Assembly (NCBI GenBank): GCA_027622195.1
Contig: JAQBZO010000013.1
Location: 1 to 44,980 of the forward strand
Length of the DNA: 44,980 nucleotides
DNA from: Planctomycetota bacterium
GTDB taxonomy: Bacteria > Planctomycetota > Phycisphaerae > Phycisphaerales > SM1A02
Direction: 5' to 3'
Positions 33,962-41,643 of the stretch are shown one piece after another (within the stretch, counting starts at the first letter, position 1; every line of letters begins with the position of its first letter). The notes beneath the pieces were generated by a model. That model was given only the letters and a program-made list of their open reading frames with translations. It made no database searches and was not told where the DNA came from. A program made the translations under genes and the position numbers.

Positions 33962-34975
33962 GTGGTGAATCAATCCAATTCCACCCCCACCTCGCCAGTC
34001 TTACCAGATGTCGAGATGCACCTGATCCCGCCGCATGCTCCAGCGGTTGGGCGGATTGTCCGGTCGGAAATCTGCACCAAGGGAAAGAGTGCGAGCACCG
34101 TTCGACATGTGTGTATCGATGTCTCGGGCACAGCCCTGGCAGGCCGATTTCACTCGGGGCAGGCGTTTGGAGTCATCCCCCCCGGACTCAACGCGCATGG
34201 CAAACCGCACAAGGTGCGCCTGTACTCGATTGCAAGTCCCTCGTACGGCGAGGATGGTCACGGCACAGTCCTTTCGACCACCGTCAAGCGGCTCATCGCT
34301 GAACATTCGCACAAGCAGGTGACGGATGATCCAGCCGACCACTCCCTCTTTCTTGGACTCGCGAGCAACTGGCTCTGCGACCGCAGGGTCGGAGACGAGG
34401 TTCCTGTCACGGGTCCCGCAGGAAAGAGGTTCGTCCTTCCCACCGATCCAAACGCGCACGATTTTGTGCTGATTGCAACGGGAACAGGCATCGCGCCCTA
34501 CCGAGCGATGGTCCATGAATTGCTCGTTGGTCCGCCTGAGGGATCTCCTGCTTTGGCAAGTTGGCGTCGATCCACGAGCCAAATCCACCTTGTCATGGGA
34601 TCGCCCTACACGACCGACCTGATCTACGACGACTTTTTCAGATCTCTCGCCGCGAGCCATCCCAATTTCCATTACCACACGGTCATCAGTCGAGAATCGC
34701 AGTCGGCAACAACAGGAAAGTATGTGCACGACGCGATTGCCCACCAGATCGAACGATTCGGTCCAGTGTTCTCCAATCCGCGCACGCTCATCTACATCTG
34801 CGGACTCGCGGGGATGCAGTCCGGACTCTTCCGCACACTCGCCGTTCATGGACTCGGCAGTCGATACCTCACCGTTGATCCACTGATTGCTGCGACTCCT
34901 CCCGCGCAGTGGACCGAGGATGAGATCAAGCGCCGCGTCCGCCACACCCGCAATTGCATGATTGAGGTGTATTAG
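33962..34975 (+). CDS. Plant-type ferredoxin-NADP(+) reductase
   Basis: The 337-residue FAD protein has the plant-type FNR plan. An FAD domain carries VRLYSIASPS, the RxYS flavin-binding motif. The NADP domain has VLIATGTGIAPYRAM, HLVMGSPY and LIYICGLAGMQSGL. The chain ends in MIEVY, whose terminal tyrosine normally stacks on the flavin in this class. It probably transfers electrons between ferredoxin or flavodoxin and NADP(H). There is no transit peptide or phycobilisome domain; about 30 extra N-terminal residues are Pro- and Ser-rich. The start is GTG at 33962 or the next in-frame GTG 33965. A long inverted repeat follows 9 bases after the stop. Confidence 0.88.
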   Translation: MVNQSNSTPTSPVLPDVEMHLIPPHAPAVGRIVRSEICTKGKSASTVRHVCIDVSGTALAGRFHSGQAFGVIPPGLNAHGKPHKVRLYSIASPSYGEDGHGTVLSTTVKRLIAEHSHKQVTDDPADHSLFLGLASNWLCDRRVGDEVPVTGPAGKRFVLPTDPNAHDFVLIATGTGIAPYRAMVHELLVGPPEGSPALASWRRSTSQIHLVMGSPYTTDLIYDDFFRSLAASHPNFHYHTVISRESQSATTGKYVHDAIAHQIERFGPVFSNPRTLIYICGLAGMQSGLFRTLAVHGLGSRYLTVDPLIAATPPAQWTEDEIKRRVRHTRNCMIEVY

Positions 34976-34984
34976 AAAGTCGAC

Positions 34985-35030
34985 CTTACGGTGGGAATCC
35001 GCCCTGTTTCGGTCGCATTCCGACCGTAAG
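34985..35030. repeat. Long inverted repeat (14-base arms) between convergent genes
   Basis: CTTACGGTGGGAAT (34985-34998) and ATTCCGACCGTAAG (35017-35030) pair over 13 of 14 positions, with one G/G mismatch, around an 18-base loop. It lies between the FNR stop and the HEAT-like lipoprotein stop. CCTGTTT occurs in the loop and again just after the right arm. It may be a two-way terminator or a dispersed repeat. Confidence 0.7.
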
Positions 35031-35052
35031 CCCCCTGTTTTGGATTCGCTGA

Positions 35053-36792
35053 TCAGCCGTCGTGTTTTTGAAGTGCCTTGCGAGCGGCAACGGCGGCCGG
35101 ACTATTAAGGCGCGCCAACTGCGCGAGCGCCCGCTCGACAGCTTCTGCACTCTGCTCCCGCGTCTCATTCGCGGGACGCGCGGGAAGCGCTGCGCCGCCG
35201 CCTTGCGCGAGTCCAGCCGCCAGACGAAGCGCGTCCGTGTGCATTGGATTCGCGAGCGAGAGATCTTCCGAGAGGACTTGTATCGCTTCAGTGAACTGTC
35301 CGGCCGAAATGAGATGCTCAGCCGTTCGTATCGCGACCGCCGCCGCGAGTTCTTTCTGCGAGTTGAGTTTAGCACTTTGCAGCGTCGAGAGTAGTTCTGC
35401 GCCCACGCGCGCCCGATCGCGATCGGTCAAGTCTGCAGGTGGGATAAGCGCGTCGGCAGCGAGAAACTCTTCTGCATCAACTGACTCAAGGGCGAGCAAG
35501 AGTGCGGCGGTCCATTTCATGCCCATCCCTGTGGTAGTCCAATCCGCAGGGCGCAATCGATCGAGAATCGACTTCACATCGTCCGCAGTCTTCGCTTTGC
35601 TCGCCATGTAGGACAGTTGCGCATCGGCAATCGATGGATCACTCTTGACGAGCGCGGCGAGTCGATCTCCTTCGCCCATTTCGAAGAGTGCGAGTGCAAT
35701 GGCAACGGTCAATGGAGCGTCGGCTGTATCGAGTTGATTCCAAAGAGAATCCGCCGAGGATCGACCGTGGATCAGTCCCACCACTTTCGCGACATTAGGA
35801 GAAGGAGTCCGATTCCATGAACCAAGAACTGCGTTGCCGCCCGCTGAATCTGGCAACACTTCGTATCCGTTCGTGAGTGCAGAGAGCAACGCACCCGCGG
35901 CCGCTTCGGACGCGACAGCGTTGAGCATCCATTGCTCTGCGAGTGGACCGATTTCGGTCGCTGCAGCCGAAGTCGTGACTCGCAACAATTCCGCGGCCAC
36001 CGCTCCATCGGACTCTGTTTGCAATCGTGCGAGCAGTGTGGAAAGTGCTGCGTCGTCACCCACACCCGCAATGGTTCGAACGGCGGCACCGCGCACACGA
36101 GGAGAAACATCCCGAAGGAGTGTCGCAACGACATTCCGCTGCGCCTCGGTGAGTTGAGTTCCTTCGCGCAGAGACCTCTCGACTTGAACGAGTCCTGCCT
36201 CACGAAGGGCAATCGCAGGATCTGCCATCCAAGATTCGGCGAGGGCAAACTGATCTCGCGATGGAGTCTTCGCCATCAACTCTTCGGCGAGCGAAAGAAG
36301 CCGTTGGTCTGTCCAATCGGCGCGCCGCCCTGCTTCGATACCCGTCGTCACAATCGCAGGATCATTCGTTGCTGCCACTCGCTTCGACAACAATCCATCG
36401 ATCACCGTTTGCACATCCGGCGCAACTTGCGTTCGCGCGAGCGAGAGTGCATCGATTGTTGCAGCGGAAAGTGTTCCTCTGCGGTGGAGTGCATCGACCA
36501 AGAGCGTCGAGCCATCCCCTCCTGCCGCGAGAAGGACATTGACCTGCTCCCACGCCGCGGTCGATCCACTGTCCACGAGTGCTTGAGCTGCTCGAGCACG
36601 CAAATCGCGAGGCGCGCTCGAATCCATGAGAACCGCGACAAAAAGTGGCGCATCGATATCTCGGCTGGATCCCGTCAGCTCGACGGTCGAAGGTGCCGCG
36701 GGAGGCGGGGCAATGAGCACCTTGTCCACGGACGCACTCACGCATCCGTACAGGATTCCTGCCATGGAAAAACAAAGAACCGCTCTCCTCAT
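35053..36792 (-). CDS. Lipoprotein with HEAT-like helical repeats
   Basis: The 579-residue protein starts with a short lipoprotein signal (RRAVLCFSMAGILYGC, lipid Cys at 17). The rest is almost entirely alpha-helical, Ala- and Leu-rich, with repeated helix pairs typical of HEAT-like folds, e.g. DLRARAAQALVDSGSTAAW, SPRVRGAAVRTIAGVGDDAA and DAPLTVAIALALFEMGEGD. Near the C-terminus NSQKELAAAVAIRTAEHLI is also helical-repeat-like. No catalytic motif is visible; a scaffold or binding role at the cell envelope is inferred. It is 32 bases downstream of rpsR on the same strand and may share its transcript. Confidence 0.8.
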   Translation of the reverse strand: MRRAVLCFSMAGILYGCVSASVDKVLIAPPPAAPSTVELTGSSRDIDAPLFVAVLMDSSAPRDLRARAAQALVDSGSTAAWEQVNVLLAAGGDGSTLLVDALHRRGTLSAATIDALSLARTQVAPDVQTVIDGLLSKRVAATNDPAIVTTGIEAGRRADWTDQRLLSLAEELMAKTPSRDQFALAESWMADPAIALREAGLVQVERSLREGTQLTEAQRNVVATLLRDVSPRVRGAAVRTIAGVGDDAALSTLLARLQTESDGAVAAELLRVTTSAAATEIGPLAEQWMLNAVASEAAAGALLSALTNGYEVLPDSAGGNAVLGSWNRTPSPNVAKVVGLIHGRSSADSLWNQLDTADAPLTVAIALALFEMGEGDRLAALVKSDPSIADAQLSYMASKAKTADDVKSILDRLRPADWTTTGMGMKWTAALLLALESVDAEEFLAADALIPPADLTDRDRARVGAELLSTLQSAKLNSQKELAAAVAIRTAEHLISAGQFTEAIQVLSEDLSLANPMHTDALRLAAGLAQGGGAALPARPANETREQSAEAVERALAQLARLNSPAAVAARKALQKHDG

Positions 36793-36824
36793 GTCAGCGA
36801 GTCTAACAGTGCTGTCCTTGAGAA

Positions 36825-37043
36825 TTAGTGCGAAGCGTCGGTGTAGGGAAGGAGAGCAAGGAATCGCGCGCGCTTGATCGCAGCGGCGAGCTTCTTCTGT
36901 CCCTCCGAGTTCATCCCAGTGCGCTTACGACCAAGCATCTTGCCGTTTGGGGTCATGGCGCGGCGAAGATCATCCACCTGCTTGTAGTCAACGAGTCCAA
37001 CCAACTTGACTTCTGGTTGATTCGAGAATTTAGAATGATTCAT
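36825..37043 (-). CDS. rpsR: 30S ribosomal protein S18
   Basis: S18 binds the platform of the small subunit with S6. The protein has the conserved VGLVDYKQVDDLRRAMTPNG, KMLGRKRTG and AAIKRARFLALLPYTD segments. ATG 37043 gives 72 residues, preceded by GGAAC; an in-frame start at 37091 would give 88 and cannot be excluded. Its usual partners rpsF, ssb and rplI are absent. A strongly structured stretch of about 60 bases lies upstream (37103-37160), which suggests leader-mediated control. The HEAT-like lipoprotein gene follows 32 bases downstream. Confidence 0.93.
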   Translation of the reverse strand: MNHSKFSNQPEVKLVGLVDYKQVDDLRRAMTPNGKMLGRKRTGMNSEGQKKLAAAIKRARFLALLPYTDASH

Positions 37044-37102
37044 GTGTTCCAAAACTTGCTTCTGTGTGCGATCGCCGCGTGGACGAAGCACCAGTTTGAT
37101 TC

Positions 37103-37160
37103 CGATCCGAGGATCGTCCCGCCGCGGACCCCATCAGGGGACCTTCGGACGCCCGAAGGT
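37103..37160 (-). promoter_or_regulatory. Structured rpsR leader with overlapping hairpins
   Basis: Three hairpins lie between the lyase stop and rpsR. ACCTTCGG/CCGAAGGT is a perfect 8-bp stem with a 4-base loop (37141-37160). GG-CCCC/GGGG-CC with one A/A mismatch spans 37126-37143, and CGATCC/GGATCG spans 37103-37116. The first two share 37141-37143, so they exclude each other. That layout fits an attenuator or ribosomal-protein binding switch; function is inferred. Confidence 0.5.
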
Positions 37161-37194
37161 GGCGGGGCGCAAAGGTTACCAGAATCATCGACTA

Positions 37195-38064
37195 TTAGAT
37201 ATCCGTCGATGAATCCGTCCAATGGACACGAAGCAATGCCATCGCCTTGTCAAGCGCCGTTGCGTCAATTCCAGTGCGATAACCAAGGCGTTCGAGGAGC
37301 GCGATCAGAGCCTCGGTCGCGACATTGCCAGGCGCTCCAGGTGCGAATGGACATCCCCCGAGTCCTCCAGCCGCTGAATCAAATGAACGGACTCCGAGCG
37401 TGAGCGCCCGTTCGACGCACTCCAACGCCTTGCCCGCTGTGTCGTGAAGATGAAGTGTCAACTGGGCTGGACTGACCACACTCTTCACATCATTGAGAAG
37501 TTGCTCGATGTCACTCGGTGATGCAACACCAATCGTCTCTCCAAGATCAATTTCATCCGCACCGATCTTGAGGAGAGATTCGACAACGCGCCGTACGGCA
37601 TCCCCTTCTATTCGTCCTTCATAAGGACATTGAACAACGCAACTCACATACGCACGAACAGGAAGTCCTGCCGCGTGCGCTCGGTCGATCACTGGCACGA
37701 ATCGCTCGAGTACTGCACCAATTGATCCCCCCGTGTTGCGAAGGCTGAAGGTCTCGCTCGCTGCGGCGAAGACAGAAACCTTGTCGACTCGCGCGGCGAG
37801 TGCCGCGTCCATTCCGATTGAGTTGGGCACGAGTGCGCTGTAGATCGTGCCACTTCGTCGAACGATTCCGTTGAAGACTTCAGCTGAGTCAGCCATCTTC
37901 GGAACGGCTCGAGGGCTCACAAAACTTCCCACTTCGATCTCAGGAAATCCCGCCGCCGACAGCGCATCCACGAAGGCGATTTTTGTCGTCGTTGGAAGAG
38001 CCTGAGCCTCGTTTTGAAGCCCATCGCGAGGACCGACCTCAGTGATGCGCACCCAATCGCTCAT
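37195..38064 (-). CDS. Hydroxymethylglutaryl-CoA lyase-type aldolase
   Basis: The 289-residue TIM-barrel enzyme matches HMG-CoA lyase, which splits HMG-CoA to acetyl-CoA and acetoacetate in leucine breakdown. Motifs are TEVGPRDGLQNE (metal-binding Asp and catalytic Arg), EVGSFVSPRAVPKMAD, LHLHDTAGKA (metal-binding histidines) and the signature GGLGGCPFAPGAPGNVATE with its catalytic cysteine. Related enzymes act on other 3-hydroxyacyl-CoA substrates. Its ATG overlaps the stop of the 51-residue membrane protein by four bases. No other leucine-catabolism gene is in the window. Confidence 0.9.
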   Translation of the reverse strand: MSDWVRITEVGPRDGLQNEAQALPTTTKIAFVDALSAAGFPEIEVGSFVSPRAVPKMADSAEVFNGIVRRSGTIYSALVPNSIGMDAALAARVDKVSVFAAASETFSLRNTGGSIGAVLERFVPVIDRAHAAGLPVRAYVSCVVQCPYEGRIEGDAVRRVVESLLKIGADEIDLGETIGVASPSDIEQLLNDVKSVVSPAQLTLHLHDTAGKALECVERALTLGVRSFDSAAGGLGGCPFAPGAPGNVATEALIALLERLGYRTGIDATALDKAMALLRVHWTDSSTDI

Positions 38065-38216
38065 GGTTTCCCTTGATTACGGCGGTTTTCTTCGCGCTGC
38101 GCTCGCACAAAAATCGTGATCCCCACGGCGATCACACCGATGGTGAGGAGAACGGACGCGATGAAGAGGACAACATCTCCGGTGAATTCAAAACCAACCT
38201 CGGGCACTTCGTTCAT
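38061..38216 (-). CDS. Small membrane protein, 51 residues
   Basis: Reading the minus strand from ATG 38216 gives a 51-residue protein: a short acidic, Glu-rich start (MNEVPEVGFEFTGD), one membrane-spanning stretch (about 14-38, VVLFIASVLLTIGVIAVGIT) and a basic tail (RAQREENRRNQGKP). The charge pattern predicts an outside N-terminus and an inside C-terminus. It fills the gap between ygfZ and the lyase exactly: its ATG overlaps the ygfZ stop and its TGA overlaps the lyase ATG, both by four bases. The double overlap is strong evidence that it is translated. I do not recognise the family. Confidence 0.75.
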   Translation of the reverse strand: MNEVPEVGFEFTGDVVLFIASVLLTIGVIAVGITIFVRAQREENRRNQGKP

Positions 38217-39346
38217 CGTGATCCTCCTGGCAATGCACAGAGTGGCCCCACTCGAGCGGGGATGGTTTGCTCAGCCGTCCTCACAGCAAGTGCGGTGCCG
38301 AGAAGAGTATGCGCCGTCTTGACCATCGCGAATGCAACGGGGGATCCACTGAGCATTGGACTCAGAGTACTGCTTGTCAACGATCCCACTTCAGTGTCGG
38401 TTCCATCAGCGCCGCGCACGATGATGGGATCTCCAGCGAACGCGAGTTCGTCGCCTTCAAGGCGAAGTCCGACGAGTTGCTGCTTTGGTTTTCCTAAATG
38501 TTTCATGCGCGCAACGACTTCTTGTCCTGGATAACAACCCTTCGTGAAACTCACACGCGAGTCCAAGACTCCCGTCTCGCTAGGGAGATTCTCTGGACCG
38601 AAATCAATCGCAAAGAGAGGTGATCCCGCTTCAATGCGCGCTGTGTTTGCGGCAAACCATCCCGCAGGGCGAATGGCGCTCTCGTCAAGAACAAGTCGGT
38701 CCCAGATCCATTGAACACGGGCTGCCGAGGCGATGATTTCTACTCCAGGAACACCGAGCCAATCACTACGAAACCAACTGAGATCCGATTCGTTGGAGAC
38801 ACCGGTGACATCCAATCCCAGACCCTTCAGCGCGGCGATCGAAGCGGGCCCGTGCACTCCGAGAGAAGTGAGATCGCCTCGATGGCAAAACGAAACATCA
38901 TCACCAAAATGCATTGTTTCAAGATCATGCAGCACTCGCGCCACGCATGCGATGTCGGTCTGGATCCACCAACCATTGTGGCGACGATGCGCCGTGAGGT
39001 CCGCCTCGATGCGCCCTTTTCGATTCGTGAGGAATGCGCGCTGCATTCCACCCACTTCAATCGTCTTGAGGGCGTTGGAGACCAGTCGATCGAGAAAATC
39101 CGTCGCTGCGCTCCCTGTGACTTCAATGATGCCCCACTGCGACCACTCGATGAGCGCTGCCGATCGTCGAATCGATGCGTACTCGGCCTCCATGGTTGAG
39201 TAGTCCGCCACCATCCAACATCCAGCCCCTTCGGGACCAGCTGGCTCGTAGCGAATTCGAGCCACAACGAAGGTCAGAGCGTGAAACCGCTCCGTCTCGC
39301 GCTGCACCCAACTCTCCTGCCTTGCTGCAAGTGGACTCTCTGTCAC
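38213..39346 (-). CDS. ygfZ: Folate-binding protein YgfZ/IBA57 family
   Basis: The 377-residue GcvT-like protein carries the family signature KGCYPGQEVVARMKHLGKPK near residue 290, with the conserved cysteine. The N-terminal part has the GcvT-like RSAALIEWSQWGIIEVTG and a LGVHGPASIAAL segment. YgfZ proteins use tetrahydrofolate to help maintain or repair Fe-S enzymes such as MiaB. miaB is 3.6 kb away in this window, although not in the same operon. It is longer than E. coli YgfZ because of the N-terminal 30 or so residues. Its stop overlaps the start of the 51-residue membrane protein by four bases. Confidence 0.9.
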   Translation of the reverse strand: MTESPLAARQESWVQRETERFHALTFVVARIRYEPAGPEGAGCWMVADYSTMEAEYASIRRSAALIEWSQWGIIEVTGSAATDFLDRLVSNALKTIEVGGMQRAFLTNRKGRIEADLTAHRRHNGWWIQTDIACVARVLHDLETMHFGDDVSFCHRGDLTSLGVHGPASIAALKGLGLDVTGVSNESDLSWFRSDWLGVPGVEIIASAARVQWIWDRLVLDESAIRPAGWFAANTARIEAGSPLFAIDFGPENLPSETGVLDSRVSFTKGCYPGQEVVARMKHLGKPKQQLVGLRLEGDELAFAGDPIIVRGADGTDTEVGSLTSSTLSPMLSGSPVAFAMVKTAHTLLGTALAVRTAEQTIPARVGPLCALPGGSR

Positions 39347-39404
39347 AAGGGTTGCATTCTAAGTCGCCCATGCGTTCTCAGTCTTTGTAGCCTTCCCACT
39401 CTCT

Positions 39405-40496
39405 ATGGCTACAAAAGGCTCCACCGCTGCACGTTCGAACTTGGCTCTTCTCAAGAAACTCTGCGAAGTGCCCGGCGTGGCTGGTCGCGAGGAGCGCGTT
39501 CGCGCGCTGATCGAACGAGAGATTCACGGACTCTTCGACGGAACATCGGTGGATCCGATGGGATCGCTCATCTGCACCCGCAAATCGCGTGGAGCATCCA
39601 GCAAGAAGGGACGCACCGCGCCGAAAAAGGTGCTCATTGCCGCCCATATGGATGAGATCGGTTTTTATGTTCGATTCATCGACGAACAAGGATTCGTTTG
39701 GGTCAATCCCGCTGGAGGATTCGACCCGCGCAATCTCTTCTCTCGCCGCGTCCTTCTCGTCACCGAAACAGGCGACCTCGAAGGAGTCATGAATCCCGGC
39801 GGAAAGCCGATTCACATCTCTTCAGAATCTGAGAGAAACAAGATTCCCGGAACAGAAGAGTTCTTCATCGATCTCGGCCGTACTGCGGACGATGTCAAAA
39901 AACTCGTTCAAGTCGGTGATTATGTCGTGATGCACGAACCATTCCTTGATCTGCCCAAGTGCGTGGTGAGCAAGGCGCTCGACAATCGCTTCGCCTGCTT
40001 CGTCGCTATCGAGGCAATGCGCATCGTGGCTCGTGAGAAGAAGGGACACTCGCGCGACATCGTCGTCGCATTCACCACACAAGAAGAGGTTGGACTCCGA
40101 GGGGCGCAAACGGCCGCGAATGCTGTGGGCGCAGACATCGGCATCGGACTTGATGTCAATCTCGCGTGCGATACACCGGGAGTACCAGACAGTCAGCGTG
40201 TCACCAAGCATGGACTTGGCGCAGCAATCATGGTGCAAGATTCGTCGATGATTAGCGATGCTTCACTCGTGCGCGAGTTCTGCACAATCGCCACCTCGCG
40301 CAAAATCCCGCATCAACGAGCCGTTTTGCCGCGAGGTGGGCAGGATGCAGGTGCTATTCAACGCGCTGGACGCGGCGCGCGGTGCATCGCCATCGGCTCA
40401 GGAACGCGGTACATCCACACGGTCACTGAGATGATCGACAAGAGTGATCTCCAAGCAGCGATCGATCTTGTCGCGGCCTACTTGCTGACCGACTAA
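39405..40496 (+). CDS. M42-family metallopeptidase
   Basis: The 363-residue enzyme belongs to the M42 (glutamyl aminopeptidase / endoglucanase-like, tetrahedral TET) family. Visible metal and catalytic residues are AAHMDEIGFYV (His, Asp), ALDNRFACF (bridging Asp), TTQEEVGLRGAQTAA (two glutamates), GIGLDVNLACD (Asp) and GTRYIHTVTEM (His). Family members are dinuclear aminopeptidases that assemble into 12-subunit particles in the cytoplasm. The N-terminus is basic (MATKGSTAARSNLALLKKLC). It diverges from ygfZ across 58 bases and converges with murG with a 7-base gap. Confidence 0.92.
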   Translation: MATKGSTAARSNLALLKKLCEVPGVAGREERVRALIEREIHGLFDGTSVDPMGSLICTRKSRGASSKKGRTAPKKVLIAAHMDEIGFYVRFIDEQGFVWVNPAGGFDPRNLFSRRVLLVTETGDLEGVMNPGGKPIHISSESERNKIPGTEEFFIDLGRTADDVKKLVQVGDYVVMHEPFLDLPKCVVSKALDNRFACFVAIEAMRIVAREKKGHSRDIVVAFTTQEEVGLRGAQTAANAVGADIGIGLDVNLACDTPGVPDSQRVTKHGLGAAIMVQDSSMISDASLVREFCTIATSRKIPHQRAVLPRGGQDAGAIQRAGRGARCIAIGSGTRYIHTVTEMIDKSDLQAAIDLVAAYLLTD

Positions 40497-40503
40497 TTTT
40501 TTC

Positions 40504-41643
40504 TCACCAACCGCAGCGACCGACGAGCCATGCCGCGATGCGCTCCGCTGCGTCGACTCGGTCGAGTTTCGAGAGTTTCGCGCGCATGGTGGTGCGCGCT
40601 GCGTCATCATGCAGCACTCGGTCAAGGACTGTGCCAATGGATCGCATGTTGGATTCGACTTCAATCTCGTCGTCCACAATCAATGCGCCTCCCACTTCCA
40701 CAAGTTCGCGCGCGTTCTCGGCTTGATGTCGATCCTTGTGCCATGGATACGGAGCAAACAGCGTGGGCACCGCCGCAGCGCGTGCTTCCCACACAAGGTT
40801 GGCTCCGCCGCGAGAGAGTGCAAGATCCGCGGATCCCCACGCAAGTCCCATTCGCTGGATGAATCCGATCACAAGGGCGCGCACTCCCGCTCGCACATAC
40901 GCATCGCGCAGGGCGACTGCATCAGTCTCTTGCGGACCACATTGATGAATCACCTGCCATCCCTTGAGTGGATTGTTCGGAGCACTCGCAAAGGCCATCA
41001 TGAAATGATTGAGACTTCCTGCGCCTTGACTCGCTCCCGTCACAAGGAGTGTCTTTGTCGTTGGATCAAGTCCAAGTGCTGCGCGCGACTCTTCGGCACC
41101 GGCCGATGGCATGGCGCATCGGCGAAGTGGCACTCCCACAATCGCCAAGGGAGCCACCGCGAGTCGATTCGTCGGCACCGCGCTCACCACCACATCGGCG
41201 CGGCGGCTGACCCATTGATTCGCTCGACCTGCAACGGCATCAAGATTCACGAGAAGCACAGGGACTCCCGCCCTCTTCGCCGCTGAAACAACGGGCACAC
41301 TCACGAATCCACCGAGGGCAATCACCCATGCTGGCGAGAGATCACGCATCACGCGCGTGCTCGCGCGACTCGCAGGAAGAATCGATCTCACAAAGCGCAA
41401 TAGTTTCATTGGATGCAGTGAAGGCGGCTGCGCAGGAATGGGATGCGCCACGGCACCGGCATCGCTGAGCATCGACGCATCGATCGCTCGCGTGCTACAG
41501 GCATAGACACAACGAATCGTCGGATCCAGTTGAGCAAGCCTCTCGGCAATCGCGAGTCCAGGTGCAATGTGTCCGCCCGATCCTCCCCCAGCGAGCACAA
41601 TCACACGACCCGCGCCAACAGGGCGAGTGCATCGATTGGTCAC
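40504..41643 (-). CDS. murG: UDP-GlcNAc--lipid I GlcNAc transferase
   Basis: MurG turns lipid I into lipid II on the inner face of the membrane. The 379-residue GT-B protein has VIVLAGGGSGGHIAPGLAIA, the TGASQGAGSLN loop, SRGGANLVWEA and PYPWHKDRHQAENA. Several sites differ from the textbook family: HEQN, thought to contact the acceptor, is replaced by VNLD (LLVNLDAVAGRAN), GGSQGA is TGASQGA, and SRAGA is SRGGA. The overall pattern still fits MurG and its operon partner is ftsW. The start is GTG 41643, overlapping the ftsW stop by four bases (GTGA), so the two are coupled. Confidence 0.93.
   Translation of the reverse strand: MTNRCTRPVGAGRVIVLAGGGSGGHIAPGLAIAERLAQLDPTIRCVYACSTRAIDASMLSDAGAVAHPIPAQPPSLHPMKLLRFVRSILPASRASTRVMRDLSPAWVIALGGFVSVPVVSAAKRAGVPVLLVNLDAVAGRANQWVSRRADVVVSAVPTNRLAVAPLAIVGVPLRRCAMPSAGAEESRAALGLDPTTKTLLVTGASQGAGSLNHFMMAFASAPNNPLKGWQVIHQCGPQETDAVALRDAYVRAGVRALVIGFIQRMGLAWGSADLALSRGGANLVWEARAAAVPTLFAPYPWHKDRHQAENARELVEVGGALIVDDEIEVESNMRSIGTVLDRVLHDDAARTTMRAKLSKLDRVDAAERIAAWLVGRCGW

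Noticed and set aside
33406-34302. 298-codon plus-strand open frame
   Set aside because: It spans the murA start and the FNR start in another frame; both real genes have clear motifs.
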